From the NCBI GenBank assembly GCA_030280995.1, contig JASXTE010000008.1, positions 17,006,212-17,070,211 on the forward strand: a stretch of 64,000 nucleotides of DNA, written 5' to 3'. A model generated the notes under the pieces. The model ran no database searches. It was not told where the DNA came from and was given only the letters and a program-made list of their open reading frames with translations. This DNA is from Hemileia vastatrix (lineage: Eukaryota > Basidiomycota > Pucciniomycetes > Pucciniales > Zaghouaniaceae). Below are positions 13,634 to 26,053 of this stretch, piece by piece (position 1 is the first letter of the stretch; every line of letters starts with the position of its first letter). The position numbers and the translations under genes were made by a program.

Positions 13634-13894
13634 CACTATGCAATATAGGGGTTCAACTTGCTAGCAAGTCCTCAACCTGAACTGAGATGGAACTCTGATG
13701 GAACTCTGACTGAACTCATACTGAACCCAAACTGAACTCTACTTGAACACCCACCTAAAACTGTTCTTCTGAGTGGTGTTCATTCCTGATTGTATGGTTC
13801 CTTTATCAATATCTCAATGTGTGTTCAATCTGTGGTGAGTTTGGGTCCAAGGTTGCGGACTCGCTAGAAAATCCGCCCCCCATATTGTGTGGTG
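13634..13894. mobile_element. 261-bp CACTA-like MITE nested in element A
   Basis: Left end CACTATGCAATATAGGGG followed by ACTTGCTAGCAAGT. Right end GACTCGCTAGAAAATC then CCCCCCATATTGTGTGGTG. AAT lies at 13631-13633 and again at 13895-13897. Near the left end is an array of about 11-bp units (GGAACTCTGAT, TGAACTCATAC). The whole unit is the reverse-complement relative of the MITE at 39814-40074 and has the same length. Confidence 0.75.
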
Positions 13895-15636
13895 AATATA
13901 CTCATTCCAGTATTGCTTTGTGATAAGGCCAATTTCAAGAAGATTCATAAACTATTCTGTTTAAATAAAATATTAAAGGGATTGTTTTTCATACACCTAG
14001 AAATTGAATATAAAAATCATATAAGATCTACCAATCAGCATAAATATCATTATTCTAATAAATCATTGATAGATCCTGAACCCATATATTTAATTTTAGA
14101 ATTGTGTGTAAGTGTTCAGTTGTGAATTACTCCTATCAAAATTTTTATTCTAAAGACTAAAAAGTGTACCTTAAAAATTTCACTTAATTTATTTTTCAGC
14201 ACCATAGAATTGAAATATTTTTTCTATTCATTTCAAATATGGAATAATATGGTTTTTAATCAAAATATGATTGCCTTCAAAGCTGCTTTTCTACATGGGC
14301 ATATTCTAAAGTACATATTGTGTCTTTTTTACAAAAATGAATATCATAAATAGTTTTTCAATTTGAAACTGATAGAATTATGAAGAAGTACCACTTCTAC
14401 CTATTTAACTCAGTTCTTGAACAATAATACAATCAAAATATTCATCTGAAGCACATTTTTTAAGATGATAAAATTTTGCTAAATATATGTTGCTTATTCT
14501 CAAGTTGACACTAAAATTATCCCACAATAAAGCATTGAAGCAAAATCAAGCACTAAAATTAAAGTTTAAATAAATTCATACTACTTTGTTTATATTATCT
14601 TTAAAGTTTTACATATAGCTTGAATTTCAGTTTTTCATATGAAAACTTTATTGAGTAGTGATTTATTATTTCAACTCATGAGATTACTCTACCAAATCAC
14701 CATATTTGCATGAAATTTTGATAAAATAAATCATGAAAAGTTCCAGAATATCATATGTGTATTACATTGAATAAATGTATATTGTGAAAGTTCTTAGTAG
14801 TTGAATATTCAATAGAACAAAAAAAATAGCAAAAATATATTTTCTTTTAATTTTAATCATCTTCTTGCATATAAAAATGCAAAAAAATTGATTAAAATCT
14901 ACTGGTATAAAAATTATACTTATTTCTAAACTTATAATAAAACAATTCATTAAATATTAGTGCTTAGTGTAAAGAAGCTATGAGAGGACTTCATTGAAAC
15001 AAAAATTAGGAAAACATATTTCTATCTTTTATTTTTTTAATTATGAGTCTTTTCACAGTATTATAGAGTAAAATACTTGAAAATTTTGATGGTTCAATAT
15101 GTTTGTTAAATAAATCCATTGAACTGAAAATATTTATATTACATAATCAGAAATAATAAAAATACAAAAAAAATCAGGTAATATGGTTTAAATTAAAGAA
15201 TGAAAGCTTCAAATTCTTGGTTAAAATGAGTTATCAACAAAAAGAACCACTGATCTTATTATATATTTTTTCAAAAATAAAACTAATAAAATCATTAGAG
15301 AGGTTAAAAGTGATGCTTTTCAAATAAATAGTATAATTTTCAGTCTTTTTAATGATCAAGTGAAATTCAAAATGAAAATTAAATTGTGTTTTATGAAAAA
15401 AATCTGTTAATGGATCAGATTCTTAATCTGCCCTTGTCATTATTTCCATAAATTATTCATTGAAATTTCACTATTATTCCAGCACAGACTCATCCATTAT
15501 TGGTTAAGAGCTCAATATGAGTTCAAATTAAAGTTCAGTATCAGTTCATTATAAGTTCAGTTTGAGTTCCATATGAGTTCCATCTAAGTTCAAGTTGAGG
15601 ACTTACTAGCAAGTCCCCCCAAAATATTGCATGGTG

Positions 15637-16456
15637 TCAATAATCTTTGAGTAGAAAGAATGCAACTAGTGAAAAGTATTTTTTTATACATAAAAAGGTG
15701 AAAAGAATTGTAAAAAAGTTGATTAAGCTTTGGTTCTATTAAATGAGATAGTGTTGTTTGAATAGAATAAAATTAAATTTATGTTGAGGGCTAATTTATT
15801 TTAAATAAGAGAAAAATAATTTATGTAATGTTTATATAAAAACATTTAAAAAGAAATTTTGTACTTATACTAATGGTGATAGTTTTTTATTGAATTTCCA
15901 CAAAATACAATGATATATTGTGAGTTAAAAATTTCAAAACACTCCTTAACAAAAAAAACTACCTTCAATGATGTAGTATATCTCTTTAAAAATGTACTCA
16001 CAAAAAATAATAATTTCTCAATAATTTCAATTTATATGCATCTCAGCCAATAATGGATAGCGTTTTATTAGAAATCTAATATAAGTAATACCTAAATGAT
16101 TAATTCTGAATTTCATTAACAAAAAAAGAAATACATTCATGAAATAATATACCAAAAAAATAAAATTTGAAAAAAAATATTGATATATAAAGAGAATTGA
16201 ATAAAGTCACAATTTTAGCCTCTTCTTAATCTAAAAAGAAGCTAATTTTATTAATATCAATATAATCAAAAAATAATAATTAAATTATCTTTATAAACTT
16301 TTAAACTTGAAATTTTGAATAATTTATTCTAACAACAACTCATTCTATTTACCACCAAAATTAAAGGGAGAATTTATAGTGATTAAAAATTCCAATGAAA
16401 TTTTTAGTAGTGTTGCTTAAAAAAAGTCCTTCTTTTATATTTTATTTTGGCTTATT
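15637..16456. other. AT-rich stretch without recognised features
   Basis: Between the TCA duplication of element A and the left end of the first Harbinger-like element. Nothing but AT-rich sequence and short A-runs is seen. Confidence 0.4.
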
Positions 16457-16921
16457 AGGGGGTCTCAAAAATACCATATGCACCTGGCAGACTTCAGTCT
16501 TAAAATCCCATTCCAAGATGCCATCATAAATGGATTGATTGGGGTTAGAAATGTCAAACATTAGGTAAAATACTTCATCAAATACTTCCTATTCTTGCAC
16601 CATTTTTGAAACCACAATTCAGCACACCAATACACTCATACCTTAAACCCACTGAAAATTAGATCCAGTTTCCCCCAACCCCACATTATCCTGTTTCTTT
16701 TTTTCTTCATCTAGATTTCCTGCTCAAATTTATATATTTGTCATCACTTTAAGTTTTTCATTTCCATCTCTTTCATCATCACCTTATCAAGCCCATGTTT
16801 AATTTTTCCTTCTATTTTATTCTGTCTTATCTCACCAAATATTTGTTAGGATTTCACTTTTTATCCATTAAATTTTATCATCCACTAATATTTCTGTTTT
16901 CTCCCTAGTTTTAACTCTCTT

Positions 16922-18180
16922 ATGCCTCACCCAAAAACCAGCACTCAAATTTATATCCAACTTACCAATGATGAACTTCATATTTTGGTCAATTGGTTTC
17001 AAACAAAATCAAAATACAATGGCTGTTTTGGCTGTGAAAGGTCTACACATGTGGGATTACCTCCTTAAAAATCAGTGGTTATTAAAAAGAGGTGATTGAA
17101 ATAAAAAATAAAACAAAAGGTTAAATGGACTTGAAAAGCAAGAAAATGAGGGAGAGATTCAAAAATTATCAAGAAAAATAAAAGAAGACAAAAATGGATT
17201 CCACTTCTTCTGGCTTTGGAGGATCAGAAGAAGATCTACAAGATGAAATCACCTCATTTTATGAAAAAATAAATTCAATGTGCCCACTCTATCAACAGAT
17301 GGAGGATCTCTTTGTGAAAAGATCCAAAATAGATCATCTACACATTGAGGACTCTCAACTATTGGGTTCTGCAGTTAACTACAATTTAGACAAGTCAATT
17401 AATCCAGTACTCAATACACCAGTTTTAAATGATGCTTCCAAACATTCAGATCCTGAGAAAGATGATTCTGTATTCGTAAGTTTGAATCAATTGTCTTAAA
17501 AATTTACTTTCACATTTCACTATAATTTTTTGTTTTTACATGTAATAACTTCTATACCAATCATAAACCAGACTCAAGGTGGAACCATTCAAGATACTTT
17601 TAACAAAGATTTTTATGTGGACAGATTTTTAGAAGATTAGCTCACAAAAACACTAAACAGACTTAAAATAAGATCTTCAGAATCTTTTACAAGCCATCAA
17701 TACAGTTCAAAATGTGTCATATCTACTTATGGAGAAATTGTGGACAAATTTGAAGAAAGTAAGGCTTTTTAATTTTTTTAATCTCTATATGATTGTTTTT
17801 TAAATTTTCCTTTATTTTTAAGTAACTCTTGTTGAAAAAAAAGAACAAGCACAGATATAAATTATGAAAATGGAGTCTCAAGAGAAGTCTGAAAACTGAG
17901 GTTGTGAGCTTGATGAAAATAATTCTTTCACTTACTCAAAAAAGATGAAAATTCTTTGTAAATTGAGAGATATTGTTTAAAGAAGGAGATGGAGAATTAA
18001 GAGTTTCAAAGGTAAAAAGATCATTTTTTCAGAAGTCAATAGCTTCAATTTGAAAAAGACAAATTGCAGCTCCAACATGACAAATTGAATCAAAAAAAAG
18101 TGAAGAGAACACTGGCCAGAAAAACTTGATGTTAGCATGTCTGAATGTGGAAAAATCAACAAAGAAATTAAACAGTTGCT
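16922..18180 (+). pseudogene. Accessory DNA-binding/coiled-coil gene of Harbinger-like copy 1
   Basis: Starts ATG at 16922 (MPHPKTSTQIY). The translation LTNDELHILVNWFQTKSKYNG, MRERFKNYQEK and KINSMCPLYQQMEDLF aligns by eye with copy 2 (DYHLILINWLKT, MSERFKHYQAKYK, KLDSLCPYFKEMDSIF). The longest intact piece is 17194-17499. It continues across a short intron into a lysine/glutamate-rich tail at 17820-18180, matching the coiled-coil exon of copy 2. The N-terminal helical block resembles the Myb/SANT-like DNA-binding partner proteins that accompany Harbinger transposases; this is an inference from position and helix pattern, not a firm family match. Several stops (for example near 17068 and 17637) make it non-functional. 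Confidence 0.6.
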
Positions 18181-18589
18181 TTAATTATTGGATTAATTTA
18201 ATTAAATTTATTTTTGGTGATAATTTCTTATAAGCTGAATTAGCAAAGGTATTGAATTGAATAAGAAATTCTTTTGGTCAAAAATTTGAAAAACTCTTAC
18301 ATAAAACCTTTCTTGAAAAAGGTGTTAAATTATTCAATCTTTTTATCTTTTATATTCTTTTTTCTTTAATGCTGAATATTCAATTTATATGTATCCAAGT
18401 TTCTTAGTGGTAAAATGCCTTACCTAATTCCCTTGAAACATGTCCATATCACATTTCATATTGAATTTCTAAGAATATTTGGTAACACATTTCAGAATTC
18501 ATTTCATAACACATTTCATAACACATCATAAAAATTTCATAATGAAATTATCCTTCCAAATTTTTTCAACTATCTTTCCCTTTACTTAT

Positions 18590-19650
18590 TTTACTTCCAT
18601 TTAATGAATGTGAGTTTCTTTTTCTTACTTTTTTTCTTTTATCATTCTTCTCAACATTTATTTCTTTGACCCCCAATGTTTATTCTTTTTTTCTTTCTCT
18701 TCTCTCTTTTTATTTTTTACCCTTGCTAAATTATTTCTTTTTGTTTGTTTCTTATTTTTCTTCATTAATTTTAAGGCCCTCTTACCCTTAACCCAAGAAT
18801 ATACTTACTAATATTCCTTTTTTTACACAATTTTATTTAACATTTTCTCCTTTCTTTCTTTTTTAATATTTTTGCTTTGGACACAGCTCCAAGATGTTTC
18901 CTTCCTGTTTCTGAGATTTTTACATGAGTTTTTGTATTTTTTTTGTCTTGGAAATACTTTGTTAATTTTTCCAAGATTTTTACAAGGCTTTTTCTGATTC
19001 TCTTTTTATTTTTTTTCTTTGGAAACAGTGCAAGGATGTTTCCTGTCTGTCTCTGAGTGTTTTAAGTGAATTTTTAAAATCTTTTTTAATTATTTCTTTT
19101 TCAGAAATAGTTCTCGGATGTTTCCTGTATTTTTCCAAGCATTCAAGGTGAATTTATTTTTATTTTTTTCCTTGGAAACATTTACAAGATTTTTCTGAAG
19201 CTTTTTCTAATTTTTTTTTGTTTTTTTATCATTTTTCTTTGGAAACAGTTCCAGAACATTTCCTGCCTATTTTCAAGCATTTTAGATGAGTTTTTTTAAT
19301 TGTTTTGTCTTAGAACCACTTTGGAAATGTTTCTGAGAGGTTTCCAAGGCTTTTTCTGACATTTTTATTTTTTTTAATTATTTTTTATTTGGAAATAGTT
19401 CCAGGATGTTTCCTGCCTCTTTCCAAGTGTTTTAGGTGAGTTTTATTTTATTTTTGTTTGTTTCTTTTTTTTTATTCTTTGATTTTAAGGACCTCTTACC
19501 TGTATCCCAGGTAAGTAGTTACTAATATTCCTTTTTCTTTCACTCACTTTTACTTCCTTGTTTTTCTTGTTTTTTTTCTTTTTTTTTCTTTTTTTCTTTT
19601 ATTTATTTTTTTCTCTTTCTTTTGTTTTTTGATAGTTTTGCTTCAGAAAT
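18590..19650. repeat. T-rich satellite array, left part
   Basis: Short modules recur: GTTCCAGGATGTTTCCTG, then GTTTTAGGTGAGTTTTT, then CTTGGAAATACTTTGG, then CAAGGCTTTTTCTGA, spaced roughly 120-190 bp between about 18880 and 19450. A longer unit marked by TTTTAAGG.CCTCTTACC and ACTAATATTCCTTTTT occurs at about 18770 and 19490, and a third time at about 26150 beyond the Gypsy insertion. Before the insertion this was one array inside the Harbinger-like element. Confidence 0.7.
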
Positions 19651-20062
19651 TTTCAGGCTTAGTTTGAGTACACAGATGTGACTAGCTTGATTATTCAGTT
19701 GTCTAGAAGACTTTAATGGTCCAACATGAATAGTGTTGTCCAAATCCAATTAAGTAATAAAATTTAATTCAATGTAATGGTCTCAGTTATTTAATCTCAC
19801 TTATGATAAATGGTAAAGAGTTTAAAGTTAGTAGAAAAATAGAAATAATGATATCAAAATAGTATTTAAAATAATTTAGCAGTACTAATGAATATGTATT
19901 GTAATGGTTTAGCTAAATATTTTTAAGGTGATGTAAAAGAATGTATAATTAAAGCCCAAAAACCTCCTCCTTTTATACCAATTAATTTCCCAATGTTCTC
20001 CCTTAAATGAACAATCCTTTACATGAAAAATGACACCCCATTCTAGCAGTTACACATACCCA
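19651..20062 (-). repeat. Truncated 3' LTR of Gypsy copy 1
   Basis: It matches the first 410 bp (+ strand direction) of the LTR at 24558: TCAGGCTTAG, GTGTTGTCCAAATCCAATTA, AATGTAATGGTCTCAG and AAAGCCCAAAAACCTC. It then breaks off and the sequence continues with AGTACTTAACCCTGTAAAGC, which in copy 2 (about 35384) lies in the RNase H part of pol. This marks an internal deletion of several kb. Confidence 0.75.
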
Positions 20063-21780
20063 AAAGCAGTACTTAACCCTGTAAAGCTTGCATCATTATA
20101 CAAGTTAAAAGAAAGATTAAATTTTTGCATTCCTTATATTTGAGCTGACATTAAAACTTTCCTTTTATTTATCAAAGGTATGTTGTCTTTCATTATTCTA
20201 AATGAAAGACTCACTTTTCCTGATTAATGTTGTTAAAGGGGCTGCAATGGATTGATACTTCTTTATATACTGCCTATAATAACCACACAAACCTAGAAAG
20301 CTTTGAACATCTTTCAAATTTTTAAGTATATCAATATTTTTTATTGATGCCACTTTATTCTGGTCAACACAAACTTGTAAGCCAGATACAACATGTCCAA
20401 GTACTTTCAAGTATTTAAACCCAAACTCACATTTTTTCAATGCTATTGTCATCTTGATTTCATTCATTTTTTGAAATACTCTTCTCAGGTAATTTAAATT
20501 TTCATCATATGTTTGGAAAGCACTATAATGTCATTAATATATACTAAGAGCTATCCTTCAACCATTTCATGATGAAAAAAACTATCCATCAGTTTTTGGA
20601 AGACTGAAGGGGAATTCATTGGGACAAAAAGCATTCTCACACATTTATTTATTCTCATGTGTATGGTTATGAGTAAGTGATTCTGAGAATTAATTTCCAC
20701 AGGAGTCTGAAGGTAAAATTTTTCTCCATCTAGAAAGAAAATATATTTTGCTCCTTGTAATGTAGCATGGATAGAAGCTATCCTTTGGAGATGGTAAATA
20801 TCATCCACAGTGAATGTATTTAGATCCCTATAAACTACAAATAATCTTGCCATATCTTTTTCATAAGAGACTAAAGCTGGAGATATGGCACAATATTTAG
20901 GAGTTGTGTCTAATTTTTTTACAATAACCATTTCTAACATTTTTATATTATCTTCAATGTCTTTCCTTTTTGCAGGGGAAGCTAGGTGAGGATTCTTTTT
21001 TAAGCTACCAAGAATATCATCCAAGTCACAACTTAAGGATATTCTCATCTCATGGTCTTTGACCAATACTAGCTCATATGAACCATGAGCAAATACCATA
21101 GGATAAGAATTTATAAATCTCATAATATTGTATTCTTCAATTTTAGAGAGTTGAGGGCTGAAAGAAGCTTTTTGGATTTCATTTTCCAATTCTACCACTT
21201 CAGAGGTGGATCTTCCACCTTGGAATTGTTTTTCTTTCAGAGGAATTGAATTAATAGAATTTTCAGAAAAAATCTTGAATTTTCTTTTCCCATTTACTCC
21301 AATTTTGAAGCAAGTATTTTCAGGATCTAGTTTAATACCAAACTTGGTCAACAAATTTTTGCAAATAACATACCAATCACTACAATTATTATTATCAATT
21401 ACTACAAATTCTCATACTGATCTTACATATCCATTATTATATTTAAGGAATACAAAAGTATTGTATTTTCCAATTGGAAATAATACTGAACCAAAACCTC
21501 TCCAGTTTTTTGTCTGTACAGGTTCCAATTTTTATTTATACTTACTATCAAGTTTCATTAATGTGTTAAAAGAAAATAAACTACCTGAAGCCCTAGTTTC
21601 AGGAATTGCATTTAATTCTTCTCCATATATTATAACAGGTGCTCTCTTTGGTTTGATTTTGTAAGTATTATGATTAACAGCTTTTATTATTTCAGTTTCC
21701 TCAATGGAAGCTAAATATGCTTCTGTGGGAGTTATTGCATCATTTGGAAACATAATATCCTGTTCTAATACAAGTACCTA
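20063..21780 (-). pseudogene. Ty3/Gypsy protease-reverse transcriptase fragment (copy 1)
   Basis: On the - strand, 21753-21532 carries the protease region with NAIPETRASGS, where the family normally has DTGA.GS. 21354-20551 runs from the linker into RT (DLNTFTVDDIYHL; FLDGEKFYLQTPVE; NSPSVFQKLMDSFF). The catalytic motif reads VYINDIIVLS just after a stop, so the first Asp of YxDD is Asn. 20467-20198 is the RT/RNase H junction (LKKCEFGFKYLKVLGHVVS; QSFLGLCGYYRQYIKKYQSIAAPL), matching the GYYRRFI...A.PL segment. Several stops and lost catalytic residues make it dead. Confidence 0.8.
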
Positions 21781-21790
21781 ATTTTCATCA

Positions 21791-23950
21791 TCACTTTAAG
21801 ATTCCATCTTCATAATTAATGGATTTAAAATCTTGTGAGTTTTCAATAACATTTATTCTCTTCTTAAAAGTATGAACTTTTACACAAGGTTCATTACATT
21901 TATGGCAAGTGTGAATTTCTTTTTTCTTAGGGACAATAGGAGCAGTAGGTTTTTTCTTCTCCACTGGTAACCTATTTGTAGCAGGTTTTACTACCTCAAC
22001 ATTTTTCTTATATTGATTATACCTTGTCACGTATTTGTGGTTCAATAATATATTATTGCATATATTAATAAATCCATAATTATCTCTGATGGTTTCAGTT
22101 CTAGCTATGATAATGTCTCTGACTGATATAGGCAATTTATTTATTATTTTTTCTTTTCAATCATCATAATACATTTTTTGATCCATGGATTACATGATTT
22201 TTATTAAACTAATTAAAAATATCATTGGTTTTTCCCTAGTACTTGGGTTATATCTGGTTCTTTCATAAAATCTTTGTTGAGTGATTCTAAATTTTGGGCC
22301 ACCAAATTGTCTTTCAATTAGTGCCTACCATTCAACTCAGGAGTAGTTAACTCCCTCACTCAGAACAGATTCAAGCCATAATAAGGCTACATCTTTAAAT
22401 AAAGATATTAAGTTTGATGTAACTTCTTCATCAGGTAATTTGTATTAAAATTATAAGTAATGAATTCTTTTGATGAATTGTTGCTAATCAGATTTTGAGT
22501 CCCCTTCAAAAGAAGGGTACTGATCTAACTTAGGCCAGCTATTTTTTTTAGTTATGACTTCCTTAACCTGAGGAATATTTAGTAATTCACTTACTTTGAA
22601 TAGATTTTCATGTATTTAATCTTTTACAAATTTTTTACTCTAAGAGTCCATGACACTATTTTCTATTTCAATCATTGGTTTTTAATATGAATGTTTCATA
22701 TGAATTGATATATTCTCCACATAATAGGTGTTTTCATTAATTTTGTCAGTATTTTTCAAAATATTAGCTACTTCTATTTCTAGTCTCTATAAGCTATCTT
22801 TTATTACAGGTACATGTGATAAATTATCATTTACATTTGAAAAAGAAAATTTTACCTATCCATCAATTTCAGCCATTTTATTCTGAGAATGTTCTAATTT
22901 ACTGTAAAAATTCATAATCTCAGAGTTTATTTTTTTATTTACATTCGTTAACTCATTATTTGAATTCTCAATGACCTTTAGTTTATTGGAAGTAGTAATA
23001 AATTATTTGGTAAGATTTAATAACACATTTTCTGTATTATTGTTGGACTCTCTTGAGAATTCTTCCAATCTTTCAATTCTTAATAATAATTTACTTATGA
23101 TTTTTGATTCCATTGTATTTTCTTTCATGAAATATTCAATCTTATCAGTTTGTAACTCAGAAGTTTTATCATTATTTTTGGACTCAAAATCAATTCATTT
23201 TGCTCAATTTTGTTTTTTTTAGTATTAATCTTGTTTCCAATAAACCTATGTACAATGTTATCATGTAAAGACAAATCCAAAATAATATGTTCAAATGAAT
23301 AATCCTTAAGATCCTTATTAATTATATTCAATAAATGCTTATTAAACCCATTACCTATAAGTAATTCATTATTAATATTATATAATTGATTATTAGTAGA
23401 TTGATGACTCACCATGGTTTTATTCCACTCCCCTTCCTCTTTTTCCCTTTCCTCTGTAAGGATGACTGCTGGAGCTGTGATGAGGAGGATGACTATAGTT
23501 CTGTGAGTACCAGTCCTATTTCCATTTTCTGACTGTAATTTTTTTTTTCCTCTTCTTGAGCTGGAGCTGGAGCTACTCCTGGTAGATTTGTTGTGGGATT
23601 TTTGGCTACAGAAGTAGGTTGAGCCTTGAGGCTTACAGAGCTTGATTTACTTCTATAAATATCTGAGCTTCCCTCTTTTCCAGGTTGTTCATTTGGTCCA
23701 CCATATTTTTGACCTTTAATTTTAACATACTTATAAGTTGTGAGAGGGAATGAAATTTCTCTTGCAGCATATTTTTTGATTTGATTATTAATATTTTTTT
23801 AATATTTTTTCTTTTTCCTCTATTTTCATGTTAGGAGTGTTGCTACTGTTTTATTGGGTTGGAGATCCTTGATCCTCCATTTGAATGTTCTGTAACAGGT
23901 ATATCAGCTCTGGGTCTTAAATTGTAAGGTTTAACCTCCTTACTCACATT
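21791..23950 (-). pseudogene. Ty3/Gypsy gag (copy 1), broken
   Basis: Broken - strand frames match gag of copy 2. They include the opening PYNLRPRADIPVT near 23915, the capsid-like stretch near 22320-22200 corresponding to FGGPKFRITQQRLYEKARYN in copy 2, and a zinc-knuckle region CHKCNEPCVKVHT (about 21905-21867) of the CxxCxxxWxxxHxC type with Trp and last Cys lost. Gag assembles the virus-like particle. The start codon is not preserved. Confidence 0.65.
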
Positions 23951-24557
23951 TTCAACATTTTAAAGCACCTTGAAAGTTGCTAATGAATCAACAAATAAAG
24001 TTATAAGTATTTAAAACTTCAAGAAGGAGTTTTATCAGTAGAAAATAACACTAATTGAGTCAATAATCTGAATTCAGGTTTATACAGTGAATTTATAAGT
24101 TTCAAAATTCAAATATTCTTTTATGTGTTCACTTAATGAAATGGGTCTGCAAATGTAGCCATTTTTTATATTTAAAAAAGAATTTTTTCAGTAAATTTCT
24201 TTTTAAATTTTAAATATTTTGGAAAAACTAAGAAAAAAGGATTAAAAGTCCTGATAAAAAGAATCAATTAATCAGTTTTTTTTTTTGGTTTATTATCTGC
24301 AAGGATTACAAATTTAATTGGTCTGTTGACAGATCTTTACTAAGAACAATTAATGTTCAATTAGTATTAAAATTGTTGATTCTGATATCACAATTTTTAT
24401 ATAACTGGGCTTCTTTTTCTGATATCACAATATGTAGTGAAACAACCCTTTGTAATTAATCCAAATATTTTTATAGGGATTTTATTCAATGTAGTCTTTT
24501 TCAAATTTTGCTTACTGGAAGACAAAACAGCAAAATTCTTGAGGAAAGGCCCCCAAT

Positions 24558-26048
24558 TGTCAGGCTTAGTTAAAGTACAGAGACATGAATAGATTCATTA
24601 GTCAGTGTTCTATAAATATCAAATGGTTCAGTATAAATAGTGTTGTCCAAATCCAATTAAGTAATAAAATATAATTCAATGTAATGGTCTCAGGAATTTA
24701 ATCTCACTTATTATAAATGGTATACAGCTTACAGTTGGTAGAAAAATAGAGCTAATTATTTAAAATACTTTAAAAAAAATTCAAAAGTACCAATGAATAT
24801 GTATTGTAATGTTTTGTTTATATACTTGTAAAGTGATGTAAAAGAATGTAGAATAAAAGCCCAAAAACCTCGGCCTTTTATACTCATTAATTTCCCAATG
24901 TTCTCCCTTGAATAACTGATCCTTTACACAGCCAATGACACCCCAATCTAGCATTTACACATGCCAATCAACCCAAGGATCATCCAATAACAAAAGAAGA
25001 ATCGTATGACATTCCAAAATACAAGAATAACATTGGATAATCCATCAAAATAAGGTAATAAACCCAAAAGAGAGTATACGCATGGAATTATTAAAATAAA
25101 AGACTAATTAAGGAAAGAAAGGATCTAAAAATAATATCTAACTAAGGGGAATAAACAGTAGAAATTAAAACATAAATTATAAAAAATTTATTTGTGAAAT
25201 ACCCATTTGAAAATGAATAATATAGCCTGAGAAACCATTGAGAAACCCAAAATAAGACATGACATGTGGGGTGACTGAATGCAGACTGTTAACAGGAGCT
25301 TTCATGGGTACATCCTTGATAAGATAGGCAACCTTAAGTGTGGTAGTAATATCTGGGAACCAATCTTGGGGTTATTAATGAAATTAGTGCATAGAATGAG
25401 ATCAATGCACTAATAATGAAATCAGGACACTAAAATAGCACCTCTTGCTTATTTTAGCGTGTTTACACATATGGAGCATAAACTGTGGTATAATTTTAGT
25501 GTGAAAATACTAAAATTGCTAATAATGAAGCTATGCATGTGGCATAAATGCAGGCAGCATAAGGCCAGTACACAGAAGTCATTTCTAGCATAAAAACATC
25601 AATTTTTAGAAGTGTTGTTTTTATACATTTAAGTAACCAAATCAATATTCCTAGCTAAAGCAAATTGATCCGTCAAAGTAAAATTTTAATATTATTAAAT
25701 TTATAATGCATACATTCAACTTTAAGTGATTTAAAGCACATTTATTCATTATTTCACTATAATAGTAAAAAAAAGCTTTAGGACCACTTAAAATATATGA
25801 AACCTTATTTCTAAGCTTCTTAATATTACCCTAAAATATTCAAACATAATATTAAGTACATAAGACTTATAAAAGGTGGATATATGTGTGTATTTAAAGT
25901 ATTATAATGGCATATATTGTATTAAATGACTTATTTTACTTATTTATACATGTTGTATACCTTCACTTATTGTCCCCATGTGTAATACATGTGTTTATAA
26001 TATTTTAAATGCTTATTTTACATAGTCCTGTGAATATCCAGGCTGAAA
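24558..26048 (-). repeat. Complete 5' LTR of Gypsy copy 1
   Basis: Begins TGTCAGGCTTAG and ends GAATATCCAGGCTGAAA on the + strand, 1491 bp, the same length as the 3' LTR of copy 2. The position beside the sense-strand start of gag makes it the promoter LTR. Just inside it (sense strand) is ATTGGGGGCCTTTCC, the expected place of the primer-binding site. I could not match it to a tRNA. Confidence 0.8.
24875..24882 (-). promoter_or_regulatory. TATA box in the 5' LTR of Gypsy copy 1
   Basis: TATAAAAG on the - strand followed by a G-rich GCCGAGG stretch. The same TATAAAAG with G-run occurs at the matching place in both LTRs of copy 2 (32076-32083 and 41517-41524), so it is conserved between copies. 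Confidence 0.6.
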
Positions 26049-26053
26049 GAAAT

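Larger units (their letters stand above)
10740..15636. mobile_element. 4.9-kb non-autonomous CACTA-like element A
   Basis: The left end is CACTATGCAATATGGGGGG followed by the palindrome CAGACTTTCTAGAAAGTCTG. The right end is GACTTACTAGCAAGTC then CCCCCCAAAATATTGCATGGTG. The flanks are TCA at 10737-10739 and TCA at 15637-15639, a matching 3-bp duplication. The right subterminal region (about 15515-15600) is a run of roughly 11-bp repeats of GAGTTCAGTAT and GAGTTCCATCT, the kind of subterminal array known in CACTA/EnSpm elements, whose transposases make 3-bp duplications. No transposase ORF is visible, so it must be mobilised in trans. It contains a purine/pyrimidine fold-back and a nested 261-bp relative. 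A homologous element sits in reverse at 31057-45640. Confidence 0.65.
19651..26048 (-). mobile_element. Ty3/Gypsy chromovirus copy 1 (deleted, decayed)
   Basis: An LTR retrotransposon on the - strand, flanked by GAAAT at 19646-19650 and GAAAT at 26049-26053, a clean 5-bp duplication inside the satellite array. The 5' LTR (right side) is complete. The 3' LTR (left side) is cut after about 410 bp and joined directly to pol, so integrase, chromodomain, most of RNase H and the rest of the LTR are missing. Remaining parts, reading right to left, are gag, zinc knuckle, protease and reverse transcriptase. It belongs to the same family as the copy at 31759-42690. Confidence 0.85.
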
